Positions 22,001 through 32,159 of a stretch of 64,000 nucleotides of DNA are shown piece by piece; position 1 is the first letter of the stretch; every line of letters starts with the position of its first letter. This stretch comes from Saccharina japonica (Eukaryota; Sar; Phaeophyceae; Laminariales; Laminariaceae). A program made the position numbers and the translations under genes. The notes under the pieces are model-generated. The model was given only the letters and a program-made list of their open reading frames with translations. It had not been told where the DNA came from and ran no database searches. The DNA is taken from positions 1-64,000 of the forward strand of contig MEHQ01003140.1 of assembly GCA_008828725.1 (NCBI GenBank). Reading direction: 5' to 3'.

Positions 22001-24708
22001 ATCGGAGACGACAGCCCCGACGCCTCAATGGAGCCCACCATGGCGCCCACCGTCATCGACCCCACCGTGGGCCCTTCTTCCACCACCCCGGAGGAGACCA
22101 ACGCCCCCGACCCGGCACCCACCGCCGCCCCCACCGAGCACAAGACGAGGGCGCCCCACCCGTGCAAGACCAAGCACCCCGTGGCCCCGACCGGCATGCC
22201 CGTGGCGTCCACCGACATGCCTGTGGCCACCCCCACTGACATGCCTGTGGCCACCCCCACTGACATGCCTGTGGCCACCCCCACTGACATGCCTGTGGCC
22301 GCCCCCACTGACATGCCTGTGGCCGCCCCCACTGACGAGCCCGCCGAACAGCCCACCGACAAGCCTGTGGACCGCACTGAGCCGGACAGGAGTGGTGGTG
22401 GTGGCGGCGGCGGCGGGGGTGACTACGCCGAGCTTCTTGACCTCCACAACAGGATCAGGTGAAAAAGAGAGAAATACAATAGTGCTGTGTGTGTTGGTGT
22501 GTGTGTATTTTTTTTTCGGTTTGGTTTGTTTGTGTTTTGTGTTTTTTGGGGGCGGGGGTTTCGGATTTTTGGAGAGGGTCGTATATAAATAGCATGCTAT
22601 TAATAAATGGCGTTTTTGCCGAAACATGTTCGTGTCTACGAAATAAATTATATGCTCGGGAACAAAAAAAAGACGAATAGTTTCACGAACGTAATAATGG
22701 TACATATATATGCTACCACAACTATTAATATGAGAGTGGACTAGGTTGTGTGTTGGTTTTTGGTCTCGGATTTGAAGAGAACCCCAACGTACTCTCTTAT
22801 GTTTTACCACGACATGGGATAGTTTATTTTTTATTTGTGTTTTTTGTTTTTGTTTCAGTTTCGGAAATAATTGCAACGTTCTACCTGGTATATATGAACA
22901 GTGTTAAGACCATCGATCAAGGGAAATAGCGGATTTGGTTTCAGATTGCACATAATCGAAACGCACTACGACATCACTCATGTTACCCCCCCCCCCCCCC
23001 CCCCCTATATTAACAGTGTTACCCCCCCCCCCCCCACCCGCCGCCACCTTCGCCGGCCCCCATTTTCTTTTGTCTGCGTTTGGACCAGGTGCATGCACGA
23101 CGCCGCACCTCTCACCTGGAACTCCGATGTCGAGGCTCACGCCAAGGTACGTACGCACCTCGATCGCTCTCGTTCAATACATTGGCCCCACCCAAATGTT
23201 GGGAGTGTCTCTATTCGGAGTAGGAACAGTGCTCTTCTCGAAAGGCATGCGTGGTCAACGATCAAATGACTTTGTATACAAGGCATGCCACAAATGAGTA
23301 CCCGCCACTCGATGACTCTTTTTACCCACCAGTAAAGCGTGGTAACAATCAAAATTGTTTTAAGGCAAGCAACAATCGAGTACGCTCCCCCCCCGCGCGT
23401 GAATCGGGACTATATATACCGCAGAAATACGCGAGGGAACTGGCCTCGACGAAGTGCGGGCAGCTGGTGCACAGCAGCGGCAGCGGGTTCGGGGAGAACC
23501 TCTTCATGTGCTGGGGCGGAGGAGGAAACTGCTACAACGACAAGGGGGCCATGAAATCCCTCTGTAAGTGGAGTCGTTTCCCCCCCCCCCCCGCCTCCTC
23601 CCCCCTATGGGTCATATGGCTACGGCCGTGCACGACATGATGAGTAATGTCCTCGCTGTCTTGTGTCGAAATAACGACTTGGCCTGTCGGTACTCGTATT
23701 TTTTGCGTGTTTTTTTTTAATGTTGCCGATTCTTTTTTGTTCACACGTGCTGATTGTATTCGTTTACATGTTGATTGAATGTTTTTGTTCACCCGTGTTT
23801 TTTTTTTTTCTTCTGCGTGTTTTCTTTAATGTTGTCGATTGTTTTTTTGTTCAACGTGCTGCTTGTATTTCGTTTACATGTTGATTGTATATTTTTGTTC
23901 ACCGTGCTTTTGTTTTTTTTTGCGTGTCTTTTTTTCTTCTTCTCGTTTTTTTTTTTTTCTCGACAGACGATGGAGAAGTCACGGGCGGAACCGTCGGCTC
24001 TTTCGGCGGACACGCCACCCAGATCTTGTGGAAGTCCACCACCGAGCTCGGCTGTGCCCTCGACACCTGCGAGAAGGGCGGAGACACTTACGAGGTCCTC
24101 GTCTGCAACTACAACCCTCCGTGAGTGTCTGAACAGATGGTGTCGAGATAGATCAGATAGATCCCTACTGCTGTGTTTGACAGATGACAGATGAGACAGA
24201 TCCCTGTTTCAGTTAACCCTTATAGGACTGGAGTCCCGTTTTGGGCACAAATTACTTAGAATTAGAGTGGTTTGTCCCCAAAATGGGACTGCAGTCCTAA
24301 AAAGGTTAACCGAAGGTATATACGCCCTACTTCCAAATCTAGTGTTTTGACAGATGGTACATATTGCAAGTTCAGTTATAAACTACCGAGATACAGTCTG
24401 CAACTACATCCCTCCATGAGTGTCGTGTGCCCAGAGAGAGATCAGATACGTACTCGTAGATCCCTACTGCTGCGTTTGACGAACTTTTACACACGCACGT
24501 ATCTGACGAGATTTACCCCATTCCCACCCCCGTGCCCCGGTACGTACATGGGCGAGAACGATAATTACCCCACGTATCTGACGAGAACTACCCCTTCGCT
24601 TTCCCCCCCCCCAATGCACAACTTATTTTCCACAGCGGCAACTACATGGGCGAGCTCGAGAACGAGGTTATGCCCCGCGGTAGCGCTTCCGGCTGCGGCT
24701 ACGACTAA
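13087..24708 (+). CDS. Secreted WSC-WSC-CAP domain protein, 11 exons
   Basis: Exons: 13087-13176, 14936-15214, 16613-16680, 17344-17416, 20551-20754, 21522-21630, 21969-22458, 23089-23146, 23425-23563, 23967-24120, 24636-24708; about 578 residues. All introns are GT-AG. Residues 1-20 form a signal peptide (MVRVVALLVCAAPAVVA). A Glu/Pro/Thr linker follows. WSC 1 is about 96-187 (FEHLGCY, DDRVLGH, LQFGNEC, TCGGYDAFDLY) and WSC 2 about 196-285 (WGNECWCG, GGYNAFSLF). Then comes a linker with TPTDMPVA repeats and Gly9, and a CAP domain from about 428 (ELLDLHNRIR, GENLF, GHATQILWKST, VCNYNPPGNYMGE). The last two match the CAP1 and CAP2 signatures. WSC domains bind glycans and CAP proteins act outside the cell, so a wall or matrix role is likely. 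The exon 3/4 join is odd: the phase-correct acceptor (17343) drops the usual WC pair, while the acceptor at 17333 keeps WC but is out of phase. TTTTTACAG directly before the start codon suggests a further 5' untranslated exon. Confidence 0.88.
14540..14670 (+). repeat. Two C-tract-ended repeat fragments in intron 1
   Basis: AGCAAATGTGTACGCCCCC and AAAAGCAAGCCCCCCC are diverged copies of the block seen at 2820-2860, each ending in a C run. The rest of intron 1 beyond copy 3 (13931-14540) shows no feature I can support apart from a 92-codon open frame that I rejected. Confidence 0.5.
16445..16560 (+). repeat. C-homopolymer and CCCCTC low-complexity tract
   Basis: Two C runs of about 20 and 17 flank a CCCTCCCCTC stretch, ending about 50 bp before exon 3 of the WSC-CAP gene. 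It may serve as an extended pyrimidine tract. The rest of intron 2 (15215-16445) holds a direct repeat of ATAATCGGTTGAACT at 15301 and 15350 and nothing coding. Confidence 0.7.
16690..17165. repeat. GATC-rich repeat field 2 in intron 3
   Basis: More than ten units of ATGATCTGTAGA. A longer unit of about 120 bp (CTACTTCTTCTTGGGAGATG then GATCTGTAGAATGATC) is repeated at 16745 and 16852. It lies between exons 3 and 4 of the WSC-CAP gene. Confidence 0.85.
17500..17745 (+). repeat. C-tract-ended repeats in intron 4
   Basis: Contains GGGATGCGTGGTCAATGG and the type C block AGGGTCTATGGTCATACG, ending in CACCCCCCC at 17712. These match the dispersed repeats at 2800-3160 and 23200-23400. Confidence 0.65.
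17925..18160 (+). repeat. GGC microsatellite and 86-bp direct repeat
   Basis: A (GGC)n tract at 17930-17960 precedes two copies and a diverged third of a unit with CCAGGGGATAGGTTT (17978, 18062, about 18140). A C run ends it at 18173. The following 18430-18780 shows only T-rich sequence. Confidence 0.75.
18995..19290 (+). repeat. Tandem copy of the 3' end of a RING-relic exon
   Basis: The block ACCATCGTCAACGGCGCCCA through the GTGAGT donor and the following TTGGAAACC...TTGGCTTTTGG occurs at about 19007-19125 and again at about 19165-19283. A run of about 21 G (19131-19150) separates them. The second copy has diverged slightly. Confidence 0.85.
19295..19520 (-). repeat. Stacked G-tract repeat ends (family C)
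   Basis: Contains GTGTACTCATTAGCCGC, CATGGCCGGCCGTAGTCG and TATGACCATAGACCCTCG next to G-rich runs. Two partial repeats lie head to tail. The region 19520-20150 has no supported exon. Confidence 0.6.
20840..21095. repeat. GCCGGT-type element (family G)
   Basis: Shares blocks with 1880-1995, 32160-32340 and 57700-57905: GTGCCGGTTTGCCCGC-like, GAATCGCTCGTAGGCACAGA and ACCGGCACT. It lies in intron 5 of the WSC-CAP gene. Confidence 0.6.
22208..22340 (+). repeat. 24-bp coding minisatellite
   Basis: About five units of GACATGCCTGTGGCC plus CACCCCCACT, encoding ATPTDMPV repeats between WSC 2 and the CAP domain. The period is a multiple of three, so copy-number change would alter spacer length without breaking the frame. 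Confidence 0.95.
22983..23036 (+). repeat. Paired C tracts before CAP exon 8
   Basis: Two units of about 30 bp with TTAACAGTGTTACC-like sequence and C runs of about 19 and 13. They lie about 50 bp before the acceptor of exon 8. Confidence 0.7.
24212..24310. mobile_element. 95-bp hairpin MITE, copy 3
   Basis: TTAACCCTTATAGGACTGGA and its inverted partner TGCAGTCCTAAAAAGGTTAA enclose the GTCCCGTTTTGGG palindrome. It lies in the last intron of the WSC-CAP gene. Confidence 0.85.
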
Positions 24709-24779
24709 ATCTAGGCGTCGCTTCTGGGTCCGCCTCTCTTACCACTTAGCGTGATGAGGGTGGCGGGGCCTGCCAGTAA

Positions 24780-25600
24780 ACCTGGACGAATACTACTACA
24801 TACACCTCTTCTTTGAATACTACTACATACACCTCTTCTTTGCTTTCCCTTTAGTGGTTTTAAGCTTGTGTGTTTTTTCCCTCCTTGCGTATTTTATCTG
24901 AAGTCGAATGTAATTTTTGTAGGGTAATAGTTGAATATAATAGTTTCATCGGTTAGAAACGCCGTAATTAGGGGATAGTCTCCGCTCGTCCCCCCCCCCC
25001 CGGCCCCCTCTCCCCCTACCCCTCCCTGCATCAGTATGGGGAATGGGTCAAGGCTTAATATACCAGTTTTAGTGCAGGGAGAGGTCCGTCAAGCGGTCAA
25101 ACCGGTCTTTTCGGTTGACGTCATTGACACGTCAATAATCACTTCGACCGTACTATACTAAAGTTAGTGTAGGGGGAGGAATCACACCGGTCTTTTGAAG
25201 TCACGTCAAGGACACGTCAAGACATATTTTGACCGTACTATACTAGTTTTAGTGTAGGGGGCGGTCAGTCAGGCAGCCAAACCTCGGGCCCCCAAGCATC
25301 CTTGTCGCGGAGGCCCTTCGTTGTCGTCGGCCTAGAGACGATACGATGCCATCCCCAGGAGGGGAAGATAGGATGTCATCCCCGGGAGGGGAGGATAGGA
25401 GGCCATCCTCAGGAGGGGAGGATAGGATGTCATCCCCAGGAGGGGAGGATAGGAGGCCATCCCCAGGAGGGGAGGATAGGAGGCCATCCCCAGGAGGGGA
25501 GGATAGGAGGCCATCCCCAGGAGGGGAGGATAGGAGGCCATCCCCGTCCGATTTCTAGTCATTAGGCAAGTTAACCTTTAGGCGTGTTTTTTTTTCCCCT
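24780..25600. repeat. 3' flank of the WSC-CAP gene: direct repeats and 27-bp minisatellite
   Basis: A 37-bp unit with ACTACATACACCTCTTCTTT occurs twice (24793 and 24820). About 2.5 copies of a 100-bp unit with TTTTAGTGTAGGGGG and GACACGTCAA run from 25060 to 25290. Eight units of 27 bp with CCCAGGAGGGGAGGATAGG lie at 25345-25552. The array is open in several frames on both strands, but this is only the period-27 repeat. 25600-26750 shows no supported gene. Confidence 0.85.
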
Positions 25601-26759
25601 CTTTTTAGTTTGGGGGGTGTCTGGGGCAGGTTGTACCGGCCTTAGCCTCCTCAATCGGAGTAGATTTTTGCCACCGTGGGTGTGTCCAGGAATTCATTTT
25701 TATTAAGCCCCACGGTTTCGAATTTAACGGTCGCGCGTCGTGCTTTGCTTTCCTGGCGCTGTGCTCGCTCGCCTGCTTCTGCTCGTGTGTGCTGGCTGCT
25801 GCTTGCTGCGGTTGAAATGATGGAAGAATAAGAAGGAACTCGTCGTGTCTTTTTTCCTTTTTTGTTTTCTTTTCTCGTCGTTTTTTTTTGTGCTGCGAGT
25901 TTTTTTTTACGGCTTTTTTTAGTTTGTTGCTCGTTTTGCGGCTTTCGTTATATATAGGGAGAGAGATCACAACAAAGCGGTTGGTTGTGTTTCGCTTGTT
26001 TTATCACTTAAAGTCGTTGCGAGTGAAGGGAGGGGAGAGGGGGAGAGCGAGTAGGCGTGTTTTATTTTCTTCTCCTTCTATTTCTTCTTCTGCTTCTTCT
26101 TTTCCTTGCGGCTGAAGTGAGAATGAGCAGAGGAGAAGCGAGAGCAAAAAAAGCACGAGAGAGGCGCAGGCAGGGTGTGTGTGTTTTTGTTTCTTTTCCG
26201 TACAGTACCTATGTTTTAAGGTAAATTGTTGTTGGCTCATTCATGGTGTTTGTTTTGCGCGCTTTTTTTTCCCTTCTATTATGATTGTTCCATGCTTGAT
26301 GACGTTACTACCAGTATCGTCACCTCGTGTTTTGATGATGTTCTCGTCACCTTGTACTTTTACATACCTTGGACCGAAATAATGGAAACGAGAAATAAAT
26401 GCTGCTGCTCTGATCTGACTTGACTCATTGACAGATTGATAGATGTTAGAGGCGTGGGGGAGGGGGGTGATGGTGGCGGGTGTGTCGGGTTTTAGACTCT
26501 TCTTCTTCCTCTTGGGGACTGCGCTTGCTTGCGTGGTTTTACGGTATCATGCCTGGAACAAACCAGCATTATCATCGTCAGCGAGCGGTGTATTTTTGCA
26601 GCGCTTCAGCTATAGCTTTCTAAAGCTAGCTTCAGCTAGATTTTGTCAGTAGTGAGTTATCTATTCTGGCGGGTCGTCTTTCTGTGGATAACTACTCGCC
26701 GATCGATCATCCTGTTTGTTCGGACGACGGACATAATAAAATAAAATCAATTCAATTCA

Positions 26760-27090
26760 AGTTTTTCTTTGTTTTTTGGCTTCCAATGAATATTGGCTTC
26801 CAATGAATATTATGATGTTTTTCCTTGCTTGGTTTTGGCTTCCAACATTACGGGGTGTCCTCGCTTCGTTTCCCTGTGTGGTGTGTGGTGTACAATAATA
26901 GGTTTTTCCTTTCTTGGCTTCCAAGAGCGTTTCCTTGATTGGTTTCCAATTGGTTCCCACTATTCCTCATTAATTTGGCTCCAATAATAATAGGTTTTCC
27001 TTGTTCGGTTTTTCCAATTCCAATAATAATCGGTTTTCCTTCCTGGGTTTCTTGTTTGGTTCCAATACAACATAGAGTAGGCACCCCTGC
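26760..27090. repeat. Degenerate TTTTCCTTG/CCAATAATAAT repeats
   Basis: Words such as GGTTTTCCTTG, TTGGCTTCCAA and AATAATAGG recur with irregular spacing of about 30-60 bp. Noncoding in appearance. Confidence 0.5.
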
Positions 27091-27404
27091 TGTGTGGTTC
27101 GCAAAAGAACGCTCCCACCCCTCCTTGTTTGGCTTACCAGTGTGTTTGTTCTCATCATCTGTGTAGTTAGTTGCTTGTGAGCGATCGACACCAAAGCTTA
27201 CCGTTATGTACGTACGTACGACGTAGTTTGTGTGTTGCTCAATTTTGCTCTCTCCTTGTGGACGATGGCAAAGAAACATGATGCAAACAATACATAATAA
27301 TGCTCGTAAATATAATACTATTTTTTTCCTTGTATTCCTTTTTGTCGAACCTCCGCTAGATAGTGTTTCCGCCACTAAAAAACAAACCACCTGCCGCCTA
27401 TTAT

Positions 27405-28760
27405 TAATAATTATTATTAGCGATGCCGGTTCGGTGCAGTAGTAGTACAACATTCTTCCGTCGTCTCTTCCCGAGAGTTCTAAATAATATTCTTGGTTCG
27501 AGATGCTGTACATGCCCGAGGACGAGGTGAGGCTGGAGAGGCCCCCCCAGCGAGAGCTGGCTGGCCTCCCGGCTGGCCATCCGGCTGGCCTTTCCGGGCT
27601 CGCCATGCGACACGCACAGACAGCCGTGTTGGGCAAAGAGATCCTTGCTGTAGAGGCGCCAAGTATTTATGTGCCTTTTGTCGGACGCCCTCTTTAAGTC
27701 GAAGCTCCATGGCGTTAGTTTCGTCGGAGTGGTGGTGTGGTGGTTGCCAAAAATAAAACAGAAACCGACCTCCGCTATAACGGTTCCACCATAAAAAAGT
27801 AACCACCCGCGGCGGGTCTCCACCTCTTCCTCCGTCGTCGTCGTCGCTTTCGTTTTGTATTTCTCCATCTCGCCCTCTTTTTCAGGGATTATTCTTAGCC
27901 ATGCCGGCGGCGACACATATTATTCCACCATCCATCTCCTCCCTAGGGTTATAATTTTTAGTTCGCGATGCCGTCCATGCTTTGGCTTTCGTCGAGGTAA
28001 GGTGTGGTGGTGGCCAACACCACAAAACAGACCTCCGCTAACGTTTTTCCACCACAACAAAAAATCACCCGCGGCGGGTCTCCCACCACCTCCAGCGTCG
28101 TCGCTTTTTCGTTTTTATTACTACTACTACTTTCCATCTCGTCCTCTCGGGGTATTATTAGCGATGCCTGCGGTACATTCCACCATCTATGTCTTCTCCA
28201 GGGTTGTCATAATTATTAGTTCGTGATGCCATGGCGTGATTTGCTTCGGGGTGGTTGGTCACCAAAAACAGAAACAGACCTCCTCCGCTACGCTAACGTT
28301 TTTCCACCACAACAACAAAAAAATCACCCGCGGCGGTCTCCACCACCTCCTGCGTCGTCGTTTTTCGTTTTTATTTTGCCACTACTCCATCTCGTCCTCC
28401 CGGGTATTATTAGCGATGCCTGCGGTACATTTCACCATCTATCTCCTCCCCAGGGTTGTCATAAGTATTAGCTCGCGATGCCATGGCGTGATTTTTCTTT
28501 GTGGTGGTTCGTCACCAAAAACAGAAACAGATCTCCTTCCCCCCGCTAACGTTTTCCCGCCACAACAAAACAATCACCCGGGGCGGGTCTCCACCACCTC
28601 CAGCGTCGCCGCTTTTTTTCGTTTTTATTGCTACTGCTACTCCATCTCGTCCTGTCGAGGATTAGCGATGCCGGTGGTGCATCCCGTCATCATCTCCTCC
28701 CCAGGGTTACAACCATCATTGCTTGCGATGCCGGCGTGGGTTTCGTCGAGGTGGTGACAG
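27405..28760. repeat. About 250-bp tandem repeats made from the 3' end of the adjacent minus-strand gene
   Basis: Anchors of the type TCGCGATGCC lie at about 27963, 28221, 28473 and 28723, with a more diverged unit from 27410. On the minus strand each unit holds a block matching CCTGGGGAGGAGAT through GGACGAGATGGAGTAG and then AATAAAAACG. That is the last codons, the stop and a possible polyadenylation signal of the gene at 28637-29956. The right-most unit overlaps the real coding end. Confidence 0.8.
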
Positions 28761-30257
28761 CCAGCAACAGGTATGGAGGATCCCGCTAGCGTCCCCGTCA
28801 AGGAAGCACAATCGGTATCAGACGCCCCCCTTACCGAAGCGCGGGTAACGTCAACATCGACGACGGAGGCGGCAGCAACCGCCGATATCTCCTCGCCGGT
28901 AAGCCTCCTCCCCCGCTCCTCGTCGGCTTGGAGAAGAACGTCGTCGGTGTCCCGAGCAAAGCGTTCTCCGAGGTTTGGAACACCCGACGAATCATCACGC
29001 TCTAACGAATGCCACGGGTTGAAACCGCCGGCAGCGTAATTGTTGGTGTCGCTAGCGTGTTGCGACAGGCGCCGCTCCTCTGACTGACAGCGCCGGCCGA
29101 TATCACTACCGGCGGTGACGTGGATGGAGTACGTACCAACGGGCGCGGCCTGCAATGCTCCGGCCAAACGTGACGACGATGACGACATTCCCCTCTGGCT
29201 TGTCTCCCCGACTGTTGCCACCGATTGTAGTAGTTGCTGTGCCGCTGCTGCTGCTGCTACCGCTGCAGCAGCAGCTTCGTTGGCGACGACCTCAACGCCG
29301 AAGCCACTGTCAGAGCCTGAGTGGAGGGACTGCTCGCCCAAGTCGGACTCTTCCGGTCCTCCCATCTCTATCCCAGTCTCCTCGTCGCGGTAGTAAGGAG
29401 GACCACTGTAATCATGGGCCCATTCACCCTCTTCGCCGTCGTCAAGTTGAGCGCCATAGCCACCGCCAGGCATGACCTCTTGCATATACTCCTCCTCCTC
29501 GTCCTCCTCCTGCTGCTGCTGCTGTCCCTCCTCCTGCTGCTGCTGCTGCTCCTGCATCTGGTGCTGCTGCTGCTGCAGCAGCTGTTGCTGCTGCTGCTGC
29601 CGCTGCTGCGCATTCTTCTGCTTGCGGACGCACAGCAGCGACGTACAGCATATGCCCAGCAGTAGGCCCCCCAGCAGAAGCCCCCCGGACGCCAAAATCC
29701 CGCCCAAAAAACTGTCCGACCCGTCGACGCTGGTGCCGCCGATACCCGTAAAGTCCGGTGCTATCCCTCTGTCCTCATCTGCCGGGGCTCTCTGTCTGGC
29801 GGCCTCGCGCGCGCCCGGGGAGGAGGAGGAAAGCGAGGACAGTTCCGGGCACTCTACGGTCACTTGGTCCTCCCTTTGGTTTGTCAGAGAGGTATCGGTG
29901 AGCTGGTCGTACCACATCGAGCTGACATCGGCTGGGTGCATCGCGCAATCGTAAGCCTGCGCGCGCGGAGGCGGGGGGGAGGCGGGGGGAGGCGGGGGCG
30001 GGTACTCATGCCGCGCAGGGCCGTAGTCGTATGACCATAGACCCTCGCATCCCTACAATGTCAGGACGGAGGGGGGGGGAGGTGCCAGGACAGGCAACAC
30101 CTAACCATGGCGGAGTCCCTACAGGTTCCATCGCAGTGTTTACTAAATCGGGCATGCAACATACCGACTGGTTGCATGCAGACGGATCCCTCGTGGTGTT
30201 CTGGCCTACTCTCCACAGGCGGCTAAGTTCCCGATCAGCGGCTCGGTAAATAGACTC
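28637..30257 (-). CDS. Single-pass membrane protein with Gln/Glu-rich tail, last two exons
   Basis: Terminal exon 28637-29956 (439 codons plus stop) follows an acceptor GCGCGCGCAG. The preceding exon 30165-30257 (31 codons, ESIYRAADRELSRLWRVGQN) has a CCTCGCCAG acceptor and a GTATGT donor, and both are phase 0. Joined, they give a Cys- and Ser-rich outer segment (CNQSAYDCAMHPADV), a transmembrane helix at residues 83-110 of the last exon (FLGGILASGGLLLGGLLL) and RKQK just inside. A Gln-rich then Glu-rich tail, polyalanine tracts and a Ser-rich C terminus follow. I recognise no domain. The layout fits a cell-surface receptor or anchor with a disordered tail. CAG/CTG triplet tracts encode the Gln runs. 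The 5' part lies to the right, with possible exons at 30782-30925, 34521-34712, 37586-37791 and 40890-41171. Confidence 0.7.
30000..30070 (+). repeat. Family C repeat end in an intron
   Basis: CCGTAGTCGTATGACCATAG and the following ACCCTCGCATCCCTAC match the dispersed repeat. G-rich sequence lies on both sides. It falls in the intron between the two exons of the membrane-protein gene. Confidence 0.7.
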
Positions 30258-30464
30258 CTGGCGAGGTAGGTACCTTTCTTCATAACTACACGTATGATTG
30301 AGTAACACACCACAAAAACCCGCGAGCATACAAAACACAAATCGAACGATTAAAAAGAAAACGTACGGAATCACAGCGTACTCACTCCTCACTCCCCACC
30401 AGGCTCAAGCGGTGCGGTGAAACATCGACACTGCTGGGTAGCACGGTATATGGCTTTCCTTAAC

Positions 30465-30745
30465 GCATTCAGAACTGACAAAACTTTATCCCACACTAAT
30501 TCCAAGTAGTTTGTCCCCAAAACCGTGGGACCGTTTCCTAAGGGTGAACGTATTCAGAACGGATAAAACTTATCCCACCCTAATTCCAAGTAGTTTGTCC
30601 CCAAATACGGGGAGGGGGGGGGGGGGTACTCATGTCGTGCACGGCCGTAGTCGTATGACCATAGACCCTCGCATCCCTACAATGCCGGGACGGAGCACGT
30701 TGGGTTTTCACCAACCAGGCAATTACGGGGGGCCGGTTTTTAAGG
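30465..30745. repeat. Two diverged hairpin-element halves and a family C fragment
   Basis: ATTCCAAGTAGTTTGTCCCC occurs twice (30500 and 30582). A G run then leads into TGTACTCATGTCGTGCACGG-type sequence (30625-30715), ending in GGTTTTTAAGGGGTTAAC, which is hairpin-like. Confidence 0.65.
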
Positions 30746-30781
30746 GGTTAACTCTTCAGACGAAAATAGACCACCGCTCAC

Positions 30782-30925
30782 CACGATGATCGGGTATGAC
30801 CCGGAAGGACCGACCAGAACCCACGCCCCTTCTGAACAGCCCGCCAAGGTCCCTTCGGCGCCTTCAACCAACGCCCCCGCCTTTGCCACCGCCGCCGCGG
30901 GAGGCCAGGGGCCCGCCGGTGCTCC
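30782..30925 (-). CDS. Possible exon of the membrane-protein gene
   Basis: On the minus strand this reads ...LVEGAEGTLAGCSEGAWVLV then GPSGSYPIIV, ending at a GTGAGC donor in phase 0, which fits the next exon at 30257. A CTAG acceptor at about 30926 would fit the phase left by the exon ending at 34521. The opposite strand is also open and reads THAPSEQPAKVPSAPSTNAP, a plausible linker, so strand choice is uncertain. Confidence 0.3.
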
Positions 30926-31054
30926 GCCTAGCGCCCTGGCGCCCTGCCACCTTCCTTCGTCGCGGGCTTCGATTACCCTGGGGTGTGTGCGCAAGCTGCT
31001 TCGAGGCAGGGAAAGCGTGCGGGCTAAGAGTAGGTATGAGATTAGGGGGTATCT

Positions 31055-31240
31055 TCCTCCTCCTCTTCCTCCTCTTTCTCCTCGTCCTTCTCTTCCTCCT
31101 CCTCTTCCTCCTCCTCCTCCTTGTCCTCCTCCTCTTCTTCCTCCTCTTCTTCCTCCTCCTCCTCCTCCTCCTCCTCCTCCTCTCCCTCCCGCTCCTTCTT
31201 CCTCCCTCCTTCCTCCTCCTTCCCACTTCCTCCCACCCAA
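31055..31240 (+). repeat. CTC/CTT triplet tract
   Basis: About 180 bp of CTCCTCCTC/TTCCTC units, open in all frames. Polyleucine, polyproline and polyglutamate readings here are products of the repeat. Confidence 0.95.
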
Positions 31241-31374
31241 CGGTTCCATACCGTTAGGCGGCGTCTACCTCCCTGGTACCATGCTAGCGTCGCGCCAGTC
31301 GGGTGCTCGAAAATTGGCCTGTCCGGGCAGAATGTTGTTTCGTTCGAGATGGGCGGGTGGGTAGGGCGGGCGGG

Positions 31375-31410
31375 NNNNNNNGGGGGGGGGGGGGGGGGGG
31401 GGGGGGGGGC
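31375..31410. other. Assembly gap followed by a G tract
   Basis: Seven N bases followed by about 28 G. The true length and content are unknown. Between 31440 and 32160 I see only a telomere-like TAGGTTAGGGTTAGCCTAG (31567) and no gene. Confidence 0.9.
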
Positions 31411-32159
31411 GGGTGGACAGAGGCGGGCGGACGGGGCTTATCATACTTTTTACAACACAGTATTAGGGGACACGACTTGAAAAGACAAACTATAACAGCA
31501 GTAGTGCCGTGCAGCATTCTGTAGTACAGGGTACATACTCTATTATGTGTTGATGACCGCGACCATTAGGTTAGGGTTAGCCTAGTTGTGATTTCGACCC
31601 GAAGCGAAATGTGAAGTGCTTTATAAGGGCACAATGTAAATAAATGTAGTGTTATTTTAGAGAGAAATATTGAATCAGTTCAATCGAATTCAAAGACATC
31701 AATTAGTTTTGCACCTTAGAATGACACCATACCCTGTTTGGGCGGGTGAAACCCGAGTTATTGTTGTTATTATCATCGTACTGAATGCGACAGGCATGAT
31801 AAACACACGCCATCAATCCAGAGATAGTCAACATCATCCCATGCGTTGTCGTGATACTATTCCACGAGTAAGCATCAAGAAACGTTGCTGCGGGTCGCTC
31901 AGCACAACGACCCTTGGGGTACATATATACCTCTATGTACAGCCGCAAACATGTGAGTTGGTCGGGGACGGTCGCACACCCTCACCCAGGCAAATTAAAA
32001 AAACAAAAAAACAAAAAATTGTTTTGGCCACACCTGAACATGGCAAAGCGGCTCTTTTTATCAACATCAAACCAATTATCTGCTGCTGTCTAAGCACCAG
32101 CGAGGTAGGATACAACCACTACCAGTGCAAGCCTGTATTTCGTACCGCCTGCCAAGGGC

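Noticed and set aside
25345-25552. Protein of eight repeated nine-residue units
   Set aside because: Open in several frames on both strands. A noncoding 27-bp minisatellite explains it.
27404-27916. 170-codon minus-strand open frame
   Set aside because: It runs across the tandem units derived from the neighbouring gene's tail, so it is a by-product of the repeat.
30760-31000. Plus-strand Pro/Thr linker exon (THAPSEQPAKVPSAPSTNAP)
   Set aside because: Not excluded, but no neighbouring plus-strand exon was found, whereas the minus reading fits phase with the next minus exon.
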